From: Sandaracinobacteroides sayramensis
GTDB lineage: Bacteria; Pseudomonadota; Alphaproteobacteria; Sphingomonadales; Sphingomonadaceae
Direction: 5' to 3'
Length of the DNA stretch: 64,000 nt
NCBI RefSeq assembly: GCF_022014495.1
Contig: NZ_JAKLSQ010000034.1
Coordinates: forward strand, 8,195-72,194
Shown: positions 28,082-39,343 of the stretch, piece after piece
How positions within the stretch are numbered: position 1 is the first letter of the stretch
Layout: each line of letters begins with the position of its first letter
Made by a program: the position numbers and the translations under genes
Notes under the pieces: generated by a model
What the model was told of the DNA's origin: nothing
The model's input: only the letters and a program-made list of their open reading frames with translations
The model's database searches: none

Positions 28082-28969
28082 TCAAGCGTCTAAGCGATGA
28101 ACCGAGCCATGTTCCCAGCGAACGAAGATCGCCGTGGGCAGAAGCAGGCCCCGGCCTTCCTCGCGGATCGCCATTTCGCCGGCCTGCACCCGGCCCGGCA
28201 GATGCCCGGCGAGCGGTTGCAGCAGGCCTTCCAACGCCAGCGCCGAAAGCCGGACGGCATAGGTGGTGAGGATGAGGAAGCGGCTGTCGGCGTCGAGCAG
28301 CTTCGTGCAATCGGCTAGCAGGGCGGGGAGGTGCTGGGGCAGATCCCAGACCTCGCCCTCCGGGCCGCGGCCGAATTTCGGCGGGTCGAGCAGGATGGCG
28401 TCGTAGCGGCGGCCCCGGCGGACTTCGCGGGCGGTGAATTTGCGCGCGTCCTCGGTGATCCAGCGGATCGGCCTGTCGGCGAGACCGGAAAGCTGGGCGT
28501 TGGCGCGGGCCTGCTCGATGGCCTTTTTCGAGGCGTCGACATGCACCACTTCGCAGCCCGCTTTGGCCGCCACCAGCGAGGCGACTCCGGTGTAGCCGAA
28601 CAGGTTCAGCACCTTGCTGCCCGCCGGCAGCGCGGCGAGGCGCGCCCAATGCGGCGCCATGTCCGGGAAGAAGCCGAGGTGGCGGAAGGGGGTGCATTGG
28701 GCGTGCAGTTTCACGCCGGCCTGTTCGATCGGCCAGGCGGCGGGCACCTGCGGTTCGAGGCGCCAGCGGCCGCCGCCCTCCTCGTCGGAGCCGCCGACGA
28801 ATTCGCCGTCCGCCGGCCAGCCGGCGCTGGCGGGCGCCCACATCGCCTGCGGTTCCGGGCGGATGAAGCGATAGGGGCCGCAGCGCTCCAGCTTGCGGCC
28901 ATGGCCGGAATCGACAAGCGCGAAATCGGCCGTGGGTTCGGCGACGAGGGTTTCGAGCGCGCCCGTCAT
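28082..28969 (-). CDS. RlmI-like class I methyltransferase
   Basis: Cytoplasmic SAM-dependent methyltransferase of 295 aa related to RlmI/RlmK rRNA cytosine or guanine methyltransferases, without the N-terminal PUA domain. Motif I is VLNLFGYTGVASLVAAKAGCEVVHVD and motif IV is ILLDPPKFGRG. The ATG at 28969 overlaps the stop of the M16 peptidase (ATGA). The substrate is probably RNA, by family. Confidence 0.85.
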   Translation of the reverse strand: MTGALETLVAEPTADFALVDSGHGRKLERCGPYRFIRPEPQAMWAPASAGWPADGEFVGGSDEEGGGRWRLEPQVPAAWPIEQAGVKLHAQCTPFRHLGFFPDMAPHWARLAALPAGSKVLNLFGYTGVASLVAAKAGCEVVHVDASKKAIEQARANAQLSGLADRPIRWITEDARKFTAREVRRGRRYDAILLDPPKFGRGPEGEVWDLPQHLPALLADCTKLLDADSRFLILTTYAVRLSALALEGLLQPLAGHLPGRVQAGEMAIREEGRGLLLPTAIFVRWEHGSVHRLDA

Positions 28970-30198
28970 GCCGCCAGCGTGGCGGCCTTCGGGCCGACCA
29001 CCGCCAGCGCCGGCGGGCCCTGCAGCATGGCGGCGCCGGCGGCGCGCACCTCGTCCAGGGAAACGGCGTTCAGCGTTTCGATCACTTCCTGCGCCGGCAC
29101 CACCCGGCCCCAGGTGATGAGCGAGCCGCCCAGCCAGTCCGCCTGGCCCGAGCAGCTTTCCAGCCCCATCAGGATCGCCGCTTTCAGCTGCGCGCGGGCG
29201 CGGTTGAGTTCGGCGGGCGTCAGCGTCGCGGCGGTGTCGTTGGCGATCCGGCGGGCGAGGTCCAGCAGTTGCGCGCCGTCCTTCGGGCGGGCGGCGGCGT
29301 AGAGGCTCAAGAGGCCGGTGTCGGCGTGGAGCGCGTGCGAGGCGCTGACGGAATAGGCGAGGCCGCGCTCCTCCCGCAATTCCTGGAACAGGCGCGAGGA
29401 CATGCCGCCGCCGAGCGCCATGGCGAAGAGGCGGGCGGCGTCGAAGCGCTTGTCCTCCGGCCCGAAGCCCTGGAAGCCGAGCGCGACGTGCAGCTGCTCG
29501 TTCTTCTGCGCGTCCGCCCTTGTGCCGCCGCTCCAGCGCGCGGGCTCGATCGGGCCGGGGCGGCCGGCGGGGGTGTGCGCGAACAGCCGGCCCGCCTGCT
29601 CGACCAGCGCGTCGTGATCGACCTTGCCGGCAGCAGCGACGATCAGCCCCTCGCCGCGATAATGCGTATCGCGCCAGTGGCGCAGCGAGCCGGCGTCGAG
29701 CGCGGCGAGGCTTTCGCCGGTGCCGAGGATGCTGCGGCCAAGGCTCTGGCCGGGGAAGGCGATGGCTTGCAGATGGTCGAAGACGAGGTCGTCCGGGGTT
29801 TCCAGCGCCTCGCCGATTTCGGAGAGGACCACTTCGCGTTCCAGCGCCAGATCGGCGTCGGTGAAGCTGGCGTCGGTCAGCAGATCGGCCAGCAGGTCCA
29901 GCGCCAGCGGCACGTCGCCGGCCAGCACGCGGGCGTGGAAGCAGGTGGTGTCGCGCGAGGTCCAGGCGTTCAGCGAGCCGCCGACATCCTCGATCGCCTC
30001 GGCGATGGCGCGGGCGGAGCGGCTGCCGGTGCCCTTGAACACCATATGCTCGTAAAGGTGGGCAAGGCCGTTTTCCGCCGCGCTTTCGTTGCGGGCGCCG
30101 ACATCGGCGTTGACGGAGAGCGCCGCCGTTTCCAGGCCCGGCATCGCCAGCGAGACGATGGTGAGGCCGTTGTCGAGGCGGGTGAGGCGATGGGTCAT
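28966..30198 (-). CDS. M16 family zinc peptidase
   Basis: Peptidase of 410 aa similar to mitochondrial processing peptidase beta and bacterial PqqL-like enzymes. The inverted zinc motif is HLYEH (in GLAHLYEHMVFKGTG), with the downstream Glu in EREVVLSEIGE. Two M16 half-domains are present; the second lacks the zinc motif, as usual. The start overlaps the thrC stop (ATGA). The thrC-M16 arrangement is common in alphaproteobacteria. Confidence 0.93.
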   Translation of the reverse strand: MTHRLTRLDNGLTIVSLAMPGLETAALSVNADVGARNESAAENGLAHLYEHMVFKGTGSRSARAIAEAIEDVGGSLNAWTSRDTTCFHARVLAGDVPLALDLLADLLTDASFTDADLALEREVVLSEIGEALETPDDLVFDHLQAIAFPGQSLGRSILGTGESLAALDAGSLRHWRDTHYRGEGLIVAAAGKVDHDALVEQAGRLFAHTPAGRPGPIEPARWSGGTRADAQKNEQLHVALGFQGFGPEDKRFDAARLFAMALGGGMSSRLFQELREERGLAYSVSASHALHADTGLLSLYAAARPKDGAQLLDLARRIANDTAATLTPAELNRARAQLKAAILMGLESCSGQADWLGGSLITWGRVVPAQEVIETLNAVSLDEVRAAGAAMLQGPPALAVVGPKAATLAA

Positions 30199-31580
30199 GC
30201 GTGCTTTCGGATATGCGCCTTCAGCGCCTCGGCGTCGGCGGGAAGCCGTTCGAACCGCTCCTCGCGGTCGAACAGATGCTGCACGCGCCGCGGCAGGCTG
30301 GGGTGGACGCCGGTGGCGCGCTCCACGGCTTCGGGGAATTTGGCCGGGTGCGCGGTCGCCAGCGTGACGATGGGGCCGGGCAGCTCGTCCGCGCGGGCGC
30401 GGGCGGCGGCGAGGCCGACTCCGGTGTGCGGGTCGAGCAACTGGCCGCATTCGCTGTTGGCCCAGGCGAGCGCCTGCATCATTCCGGTCTCGTCGACGCG
30501 CTCGGCGAGGAACAGCTTTCCGGCCTCGGCTCGCTGCGCCTCCGAGAGCGCCATGCGGCCGGTCGCCTCGAAGCTGGCCATGGTGGCGGCGAGCGCGGCG
30601 CCGTCGCGGCCGTGCAGGTCGAACAGCAGGCGCTCGAAGTTGGAGCTGACCTGGATGTCCATCGACGGGGTGGCGGTGGGGGCGACCTGGCCGACGGAAT
30701 AGTCACCGGCGTTGAGCGCGCGGGCGAGGATGTCGTTCACATTGGTGGCGACCAGCAGCCGGCCGATGGGAAGCCCCATCCGCGCCGCGCAATAGCCGGC
30801 GAAGACGTCGCCGAAATTGCCGGTGGGCACCGAGAAGGAGACTTGCCGGTGCGGCGCGCCGAGACGCGACGCGGCGTGGACATAATAGACGATCTGCGCC
30901 AGCAGCCGCGCCCAGTTGATGCTGTTGACGGCCGACAGCTGCATTTCGGCGCGGAACGGCTGGTCGTTGAAGAGGCTCTTTACCAATGCCTGGCAATCGT
31001 CGAAGCTGCCGTCCACGGCTATGTTGTGGACATTGGGAGCGTTGACCGTGGTCATCTGCCGCCGCTGCACTTCCGAGACGCGGCCCTGCGGGTGCAGCAT
31101 GAAGATGGTGATGCCCGGCCGGCCGGCCACCGCCTCGATCGCGGCGGAGCCGGTGTCGCCGCTGGTGGCGCCGACGATGGTGATGCGTTCGCCGTCCGCC
31201 AGGAAATGCCCGAACAGGCCACCCAGCAGTTGCAGCGCCACATCCTTGAAGGCGAGCGTCGGGCCGTGGAACAGTTCCAGCAGCCAGTGGCGGTGATCCA
31301 GCTCGACCAGCGGGGTGACGGCAGCGTGGCCGAAATCGCCATAGGCCTGGGCGATGAGCGTTTTCAGCTCCGCGTCGCTCAGCGCGCCTTCGACGAAGGG
31401 GCGCATCACCGTGAACGCGGTTTCGGCGTAGCTGGCAGTGGCCAGCGTCTCGATCGTCTGGGGCGAAAGGCGCGGCCATTCGGCGGGCAGGTAAAGGCCG
31501 CCATCGGTTGCGAGGCCGGCGAGCGTTGCGCCGCGGAAGTCGAGATCGGGGGCCTGCCCCCTCGTGCTCTGATAGTGCAT
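30195..31580 (-). CDS. thrC: Threonine synthase
   Basis: PLP enzyme (461 aa) converting O-phosphohomoserine to threonine. The N-terminal signature MHYQSTRG and the PLP lysine motif HGPTLAFKDVALQLLGG are present, as are GATSGDTGSAAIEA and SVPTGNFGDVFAGY, which bind PLP phosphate. Length and motifs match the long class of threonine synthases. It lies 12 bases after the SURF1 gene. Confidence 0.97.
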   Translation of the reverse strand: MHYQSTRGQAPDLDFRGATLAGLATDGGLYLPAEWPRLSPQTIETLATASYAETAFTVMRPFVEGALSDAELKTLIAQAYGDFGHAAVTPLVELDHRHWLLELFHGPTLAFKDVALQLLGGLFGHFLADGERITIVGATSGDTGSAAIEAVAGRPGITIFMLHPQGRVSEVQRRQMTTVNAPNVHNIAVDGSFDDCQALVKSLFNDQPFRAEMQLSAVNSINWARLLAQIVYYVHAASRLGAPHRQVSFSVPTGNFGDVFAGYCAARMGLPIGRLLVATNVNDILARALNAGDYSVGQVAPTATPSMDIQVSSNFERLLFDLHGRDGAALAATMASFEATGRMALSEAQRAEAGKLFLAERVDETGMMQALAWANSECGQLLDPHTGVGLAAARARADELPGPIVTLATAHPAKFPEAVERATGVHPSLPRRVQHLFDREERFERLPADAEALKAHIRKHA

Positions 31581-31592
31581 GGCCGAGGCGGG

Positions 31593-32210
31593 TTAGGCTT
31601 CCGCGTCGCGTTGCGCAAGCCAGCGGCGCAGCCAGAGGCCGTAGACGACGGCGAGGATGGCGGCGAAGCTGAACCACTGGATGGCGTAGCCGAAGTGGTT
31701 GTTGGGAAGCGAATCGGGCGTCGGCGGCGCGACGGGGACGAGCGGCGCCGGGCTTTCCCGGGCGTAGAGGCGATAATCGGCCTTTTCGGCCGGGGCGAGC
31801 GTTCCCAGCACGCGGCGCGGGCCGGGGGGAGGGGCGTTTGCGCCGAGCTTCGCCCAGCCGTCGGGGCGGTCCGACCAGCCGAGGACGAGTTGCACGCTTT
31901 CGCCGGCGGGGGCGCGGCAGAGGAGGCGGGTGGACCAGCCGCTGGCGCCGGCGGCGTTGCGCGCCGCGTCGGCGACCGGCTGCTGCTGCGGGCAGTCGAG
32001 CAGGATTTCCACCTGCCGGAACAGGATCTGCGCCGGAATGGCGCCGTCGATCGGCAGCAGCGGCTGGGCGCTGGCGGCGCGCATGTCGGCCAGCAGCCCT
32101 TCCTTCCAGTGCATCCGCTGCAACTGCCACAGGCCGAAGCCGATCAGGATCGGAACGGCGACCAGCACCATCAGGGTCGGCACCCAGGGAAAAGCGCGAT
32201 GCGGGCGCAT
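31593..32210 (-). CDS. SURF1 family cytochrome oxidase assembly protein
   Basis: Assembly factor for haem a insertion (205 aa). Helix 1 (WVPTLMVLVAVPILIGFGLWQLQR) carries the SURF1 GLWQLQRM motif and helix 2 ends the protein (HFGYAIQWFSFAAILAVVYGLW), with NNHFGYAIQWF as the C-terminal signature. It follows ctaE after a hairpin. Confidence 0.93.
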   Translation of the reverse strand: MRPHRAFPWVPTLMVLVAVPILIGFGLWQLQRMHWKEGLLADMRAASAQPLLPIDGAIPAQILFRQVEILLDCPQQQPVADAARNAAGASGWSTRLLCRAPAGESVQLVLGWSDRPDGWAKLGANAPPPGPRRVLGTLAPAEKADYRLYARESPAPLVPVAPPTPDSLPNNHFGYAIQWFSFAAILAVVYGLWLRRWLAQRDAEA

Positions 32211-32224
32211 CGCTATACAGCAAA

Positions 32225-32248
32225 GCCCCGGCGGTTTCCCGCCGGGGC
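32225..32248 (-). terminator. Hairpin after ctaE, possible terminator
   Basis: A ten-base stem GCCCCGGCGG/CCGCCGGGGC around a four-base loop. Read on the minus strand it is followed by TTTGC, a weak T-run, so it may only partly reduce expression of SURF1, thrC and downstream genes. Confidence 0.6.
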
Positions 32249-32273
32249 CTTGCTTTCCTGCCTGGGGCGCGGC

Positions 32274-33098
32274 TCAGTGGGCAACCACGGCCGCCCCGAA
32301 ATTGGAGCCCCAGATGTAGATGGTGAGGAAGAGGAACAGCCACACCACGTCCACGAAGTGCCAGTACCAGGCGGCCGCCTCGAAGCCGAAATGCTGCTTG
32401 GGCGTGAAGTCGCCCAGATAGGCGCGCCACAGGCAGACGGCGAGGAAGATGGTGCCGACGATCACGTGGAAGCCGTGGAAGCCGGTCGCCATGTAGAAGG
32501 TGGCGCCGTAGATGTTGCCGGACATGCCGAAGGTGGCGTGGCTGTATTCATAGGCCTGCAGGATCGAGAAGAGGATGCCGAGGCCGACCGTCAGCCACAG
32601 GCCCTGCTTGAAGCCCTTGCGGTCTCCGTGGATCAGCGAATGGTGCGCCCAGGTGACGGTGGTGCCGGACAGCAGCAGGATCAGCGTGTTGAGGAGCGGA
32701 TAGACGAAGGGGTCCAGCGGCTCGATCCCCTTGGGCGGCCAGACGCCGCCGACCGCTTCCGCCGTGGAGGGGAAGAGCGCGGCCGCGAAGAAGGCCCAGA
32801 ACCAGGCGACGAAGAACATCACTTCCGACGCGATGAACAGGATCATCCCATAGCGGTGGTGAAGTTGCACCACCGGCGTATGGTCGCCGGCGTTGGCTTC
32901 GTCGCGGATGTCGGAGAACCAGAAGAAGAAGGTGGCCAGCACGCCGATGAGGCCGAGCGCCGACACCCATTTGCCCCAGCTGGCGTCGTGCCACCAGAAA
33001 ACCGCGCCGCCGAGCATGACCATGGCGGAAATCGCCCCCGTCATCGGCCAGGGGCTGGGCGGTAGGATGTGGAAATCGTGCGTCTTGCCGGAAGCCAT
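32274..33098 (-). CDS. ctaE: Cytochrome c oxidase subunit III
   Basis: Seven-helix subunit (274 aa) of the aa3 oxidase. Signatures include [43 protein letters not shown] with the conserved Glu, and the C-terminal [18 protein letters not shown]. The ATG is at 33098. Length is standard. Confidence 0.97.
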   Translation of the reverse strand: MASGKTHDFHILPPSPWPMTGAISAMVMLGGAVFWWHDASWGKWVSALGLIGVLATFFFWFSDIRDEANAGDHTPVVQLHHRYGMILFIASEVMFFVAWFWAFFAAALFPSTAEAVGGVWPPKGIEPLDPFVYPLLNTLILLLSGTTVTWAHHSLIHGDRKGFKQGLWLTVGLGILFSILQAYEYSHATFGMSGNIYGATFYMATGFHGFHVIVGTIFLAVCLWRAYLGDFTPKQHFGFEAAAWYWHFVDVVWLFLFLTIYIWGSNFGAAVVAH

Positions 33099-33130
33099 GT
33101 CTCTCACCTGAACCTTTGTTTTGTGGAGCC

Positions 33131-33799
33131 CTAGCCTGCGCGGGCAGGGGAGGGCAAGCGGCGTGCAACCTGGTCTTTCGTTCCAGCCTGCACGGCGGCG
33201 ATGTCGGCCTTGCCCGTGGCGTAGAGGCCCGGCGCCTTCGTCGGCTGGTCCAGAGGATAGAAGCTGTAGGAGAGCGTGATCTCGCTGATGTCCTTCGCGT
33301 CCGGGTCGTCGAGGATCGCCGGGTCGACGTAGAAGACCACCGGCATTTCCGCCGACTGGCCGGGGCCGAGCGTCTGCTCGTTGAAGCAGAAGCACTGGAT
33401 CTTGGCGAAATATTGCCCGGCGGCGGCCGGCGTCACGTTGAAGGTGGCGGTGCCGGTGGTGGGCGTGCCGGCCGACGAACTGGCCTTGTAATAGGCGATG
33501 TTCTGCTGGCCGATCTTCACTTCCATCGGCCCTTGCGCCGGCGCGAACCGCCAGGGGAGTCCGCCGCGGACATTGCCGTCGAAGCGGACCTTCACCGTCT
33601 TGCCGGCGAGCGCGCGGACCTGTTCGTCGGACGGGAGGCTGCCGGCGTCCACCTTCTGCGTGGTGCCGCCGAAGCCGGTGACCTGGCAGAAGATCTGATA
33701 AAGCGGCACCGAGGCATAGGCGAGGCCGACCATGGCCAGCGCGATCCCGCCGGCCATCAGGCCGACCTTCCGATGGCGGCTGTCGGTCGCGGCGCTCAT
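33131..33799 (-). CDS. ctaG: Cytochrome c oxidase copper chaperone CtaG/Cox11
   Basis: Membrane-anchored copper chaperone (222 aa) for the CuB site of subunit I. One N-terminal helix ([21 protein letters not shown]) ends in [15 protein letters not shown]; the copper-binding motif is [15 protein letters not shown]. The start overlaps the coxF stop. Identity is certain by motif and operon. Confidence 0.97.
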   Translation of the reverse strand: MSAATDSRHRKVGLMAGGIALAMVGLAYASVPLYQIFCQVTGFGGTTQKVDAGSLPSDEQVRALAGKTVKVRFDGNVRGGLPWRFAPAQGPMEVKIGQQNIAYYKASSSAGTPTTGTATFNVTPAAAGQYFAKIQCFCFNEQTLGPGQSAEMPVVFYVDPAILDDPDAKDISEITLSYSFYPLDQPTKAPGLYATGKADIAAVQAGTKDQVARRLPSPARAG

Positions 33800-33927
33800 C
33801 CGGCCATCCTGGAAATGGTGATTCCGTAGAACAGGCAGGCGAAGGCGCCGAGCACGAGGCCGATCACCAGATTGCGCTTGCGGCGGCGGGCGACATAGGC
33901 CTGCTCTTCATCGGGCGACCAGTTCAT
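33796..33927 (-). CDS. Small oxidase-cluster membrane protein (CoxF-type)
   Basis: Tiny protein of 43 aa: a charged N-terminus [19 protein letters not shown], then one membrane helix [19 protein letters not shown]. Its ATG overlaps the ctaB stop and its stop overlaps the ctaG start (both ATGA-type). Small single-helix proteins at this position are standard in alphaproteobacterial oxidase operons. The biochemical role is not established by the sequence. Confidence 0.88.
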   Translation of the reverse strand: MNWSPDEEQAYVARRRKRNLVIGLVLGAFACLFYGITISRMAG

Positions 33928-34865
33928 GCGACGCTCCTGTCGACGACGAGGGCGGCGAAGATGGCCGCGAGGTAAAGCAGCGAATATTTGAAGAGCCGCT
34001 TTTCCGCCTGCATTTCCGCCGGCTCCTCGGTGGTGCTGGCGGCGACGCGGGCGGCGAGCGCCACGAAGACGAGGCTGAGCAGCGTGGCCGAGAGGCCGTA
34101 GACCGCGCCCAGCAGGCCGAGCGCCCAGGGCGCCACCGCGACGGCGGCGAGAACCAGGCTGTAGGCGAGGATCTGCCGCCGGGTTTCGCGCACGCCATGG
34201 GTGACGGGCAGCATCGGGATTCCGGCATTCGCATAGTCGCTGCGCACGAAGAGGGCGAGCGCCCAGAAATGCGGCGGGGTCCAGGCGAAGACGATGGCGA
34301 AGAGCAGCAGCGGCAGCGCCGTCACGTCGCCGGTGACGGCGGCCCAGCCGATGATCGGCGGGAAGGCGCCGGCGGCGCCGCCGATGACGATGTTCTGCGG
34401 CGTGCGCGGCTTCAGCCAGATGGTGTAGACGACCGCGTAGAAGAAGATGGAAAAGGCGAGCCACGCGGCCGCGACCCAGTTGGTCGCGAAGCCCAGCGTG
34501 ACGACCGAGGCGACCGAAAGGATGATGGCGAAGGCGAGCGCCTGGTCGGGCTCCAGCCGGCCGGAGGGGAGCGGGCGGCTGGCGGTGCGCTTCATCACCG
34601 CGTCGATGTCCGCCTCCCACCATTGGTTGAAGGCGGCGGCCGCGCCGGCGCCGGTGGCGATGCAGAGGATCGCCACGAAGGCGAGGAAGGGGTGGATATG
34701 GCCGGGCGCGGCGAACAGGCCGCAGGCGCCGGTGAAGACCACCAGCGTCATCACCCGGGGCTTCAGCAGGGACCAATAGTCCCGCCAGTCAGCCGTGGAA
34801 AGGGCGGCCGGAAGGGCGCCGCCCGGCGCCCTTCCCGGTTGCGTGAGGTGGGGATTGCTTGCCAT
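33924..34865 (-). CDS. ctaB: Protohaem IX farnesyltransferase (haem O synthase)
   Basis: UbiA-family prenyltransferase (313 aa) making haem O. The conserved NxxxDxxxD motif reads [15 protein letters not shown], followed by RPLPSG, and the second Asp-rich region is [13 protein letters not shown]. About nine helices are visible. The ATG at 34865 ([10 protein letters not shown]) is eight bases after ctaD; upstream in-frame codons inside ctaD were rejected. Confidence 0.96.
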   Translation of the reverse strand: MASNPHLTQPGRAPGGALPAALSTADWRDYWSLLKPRVMTLVVFTGACGLFAAPGHIHPFLAFVAILCIATGAGAAAAFNQWWEADIDAVMKRTASRPLPSGRLEPDQALAFAIILSVASVVTLGFATNWVAAAWLAFSIFFYAVVYTIWLKPRTPQNIVIGGAAGAFPPIIGWAAVTGDVTALPLLLFAIVFAWTPPHFWALALFVRSDYANAGIPMLPVTHGVRETRRQILAYSLVLAAVAVAPWALGLLGAVYGLSATLLSLVFVALAARVAASTTEEPAEMQAEKRLFKYSLLYLAAIFAALVVDRSVA

Positions 34866-34873
34866 TCCCGCCC

Positions 34874-37674
<2,801 letters not shown>

Positions 37675-37780
37675 TCCCCTTTTCCTTGTCCCAGGATTCC
37701 TATTGATACTGGCGGCTCTACTCAACACATGCCGCCACGACAAGCTTGCGCTGGCCCTAAAGGCAGAAGAGATAGCGGCC

Positions 37781-38599
37781 TCAGGCGCCAAGATCGGCGA
37801 ATTCGGCTTTGCTTTTCTGCAGTTGCGCCATCACCGCGCGCTGCATGTCCTCGCCCTGCAGCATCGCCGCGTTCCAGGTGGCGACATATTCCAGCCCCTG
37901 CGCGATGCTCATGTCCCGCCCGGCGTTCAGCACCTGCTTCACCCCGGCGATCGCCAGCGGGCTTTTCGCGGCGATCTCGCGCGCCAGCTCCAGCGCGCCC
38001 TCCACCGTCTCGTCATGGCCTTCGAAGACGCGGTTCAGGAATCCCTGCGCCTTCGCCTCCTCCGCGCCCCAGCGGCGGCCGGTGTAGGCCAGCTCGCGGA
38101 TCAGCCCCTGCGGCAGAAGGTGCGGGATTCGCTGCAATGTGCCGACATCGGCGACGATGGCGATGTTGATTTCCTGGATGGTGAAGAAGCAGTCCGCCGA
38201 GCCCACGCGGATGTCGCACGCCGTCACGAAATCGACGCCGCCGCCGATGCAGCCGCCCTGCACGGCGGCGATCACCGGCACCCGGCAGCGGTCCACCGCG
38301 TTGAACGTCTCCTGCAGATGCAGCACATGCCGGCGGAACTGCTCCCGCGCGCGGCCGGCGTCCTCCGAGCGATTCTGCAATGACGAACCCGCCCAGTTGA
38401 GGTCCAGCCCGGCGGTGAAATGCTTGCCGGTGGAGGACACCACCACCGCCCGGACCGAAGGGTCGGAGTCGATCCCGGCGAAAACCGCCGGGATCTCGTC
38501 CCAGAACTCCTTGTTCATCGTGTTCAGCGCCTGCGGCCGGTTGAGCCGCACATGCGCCACATGGTCGCTGACGCTGTAGTCGATGGTGGTATAGGCCAT
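37781..38599 (-). CDS. Dienoyl-CoA isomerase-like enoyl-CoA hydratase family protein
   Basis: Crotonase-fold enzyme of 272 aa. The oxyanion-hole motifs are HFTAGLDLNW and GGCIGGGVDFVTACD. The segment IQEINIAIVADVGTLQRIPHLLP closely matches the active-site helix of delta(3,5)-delta(2,4)-dienoyl-CoA isomerases (ECH1), with acidic residues in the expected places, so beta-oxidation of unsaturated fatty acids is the likely role. The ATG is at 38599. Confidence 0.88.
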   Translation of the reverse strand: MAYTTIDYSVSDHVAHVRLNRPQALNTMNKEFWDEIPAVFAGIDSDPSVRAVVVSSTGKHFTAGLDLNWAGSSLQNRSEDAGRAREQFRRHVLHLQETFNAVDRCRVPVIAAVQGGCIGGGVDFVTACDIRVGSADCFFTIQEINIAIVADVGTLQRIPHLLPQGLIRELAYTGRRWGAEEAKAQGFLNRVFEGHDETVEGALELAREIAAKSPLAIAGVKQVLNAGRDMSIAQGLEYVATWNAAMLQGEDMQRAVMAQLQKSKAEFADLGA

Positions 38600-38644
38600 G
38601 ACGCTTCGCTTCCCTCCTCAGTCGCCCTCTTGTATCGAGCCCGC

Positions 38645-39103
38645 ATGACCCGCTTCACCGTGAACGGCAACCCCGTAGAATATGAGCTCGCGCCCGATAC
38701 CCCTCTCCTCTGGGCGCTGCGCGACGCCTCCAACCTGACCGGCAGCAAATATGGCTGCGACGACGGCGAGTGCGGCGCCTGCATCGTCCACATAGACGGC
38801 AACGCCCAGCCCAGTTGCCGCGTCAGCATCGGCGCCATCGAAGGCACTTTCGTGACCACCATCGAAGGCCTCTCCGACGACCGCGCCCACCCCGTCCAGC
38901 GCGCCTGGCTGGAGCAGCAGGTGCCGCAATGCGGCTTTTGCCAGTCCGGCATGATCATGGCCGCCGCCGCCCTGCTGAAAGCCAACCCCAGCCCCAGCCG
39001 CGCCCAGATCCGCGCCACCCTGCGCAACATCTGCCGCTGCGGCACCTACCCCCGCGTGGAAGCCGCCATCCTCCGCGCCGCCGAAATCGCCCGCGAAGAC
39101 TGA
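38645..39103 (+). CDS. Orphan [2Fe-2S] small subunit of a molybdenum hydroxylase
   Basis: A protein of 152 aa with the xanthine-oxidase-family small-subunit layout: plant-type ferredoxin Cys motif GCDDGECGACIVHIDG, then the second cluster QCGFCQSGM and NICRCGTYPRVEAAI. It matches IorA-type subunits of isoquinoline or aldehyde oxidoreductases. Normally a large molybdopterin subunit gene follows directly, but here the next bases are a palindromic element and the convergent ilvD. It may work with a distant large subunit or be a remnant. Confidence 0.92.
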   Translation: MTRFTVNGNPVEYELAPDTPLLWALRDASNLTGSKYGCDDGECGACIVHIDGNAQPSCRVSIGAIEGTFVTTIEGLSDDRAHPVQRAWLEQQVPQCGFCQSGMIMAAAALLKANPSPSRAQIRATLRNICRCGTYPRVEAAILRAAEIARED

Positions 39104-39115
39104 ACGGCAAGGCTG

Positions 39116-39211
39116 CGCGGATATCTGAGGAGAACGCAGGGGCTCTGCCCCTGCACCCCGCAAGGGGCGTGACGCCCCTTGACCCCCTGAAGTTTGCAGA
39201 AGAGCCCCCCG
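39116..39211 (+). repeat. Two-hairpin element, copy A
   Basis: Starts with CGCGGATATCTGAGG (39116-39130), an inverted copy of the end of ilvD. Then come hairpin 1 GCAGGGGCTCTGCCCCTGC (39136-39154) and hairpin 2 with stem CAAGGGGC/GCCCCTTG around GTGAC (39161-39181). The element ends in a 21-base arm (39191-39211, starting AGTTTGCAGAAG) that pairs with 39243-39263. Confidence 0.88.
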
Positions 39212-39242
39212 GGACTGGCGGCTGTGCACGCACGTCGGCTTT

Positions 39243-39343
39243 CGGGGGGCTCTTCTGCAAACTTATGGAGGTGCAGGAGGGTCACCCTCCTGCTGGGGGT
39301 CCAGGGGGCAAAGCCCCCTGGCGTTATCCCTCAGATATCCGCG
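39243..39343 (-). repeat. Two-hairpin element, copy B (inverted relative to A)
   Basis: Read on the minus strand: CGCGGATATCTGAGG (39343-39329, covering the ilvD stop), hairpin 1 CCAGGGGGCTTTGCCCCCTGG (39301-39321), hairpin 2 with stem GCAGGAGG/CCTCCTGC around GTGAC (39273-39293), then the 21-base arm. Copies A and B together form a 228-base imperfect palindrome filling the space between the [2Fe-2S] gene and ilvD. Confidence 0.88.
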
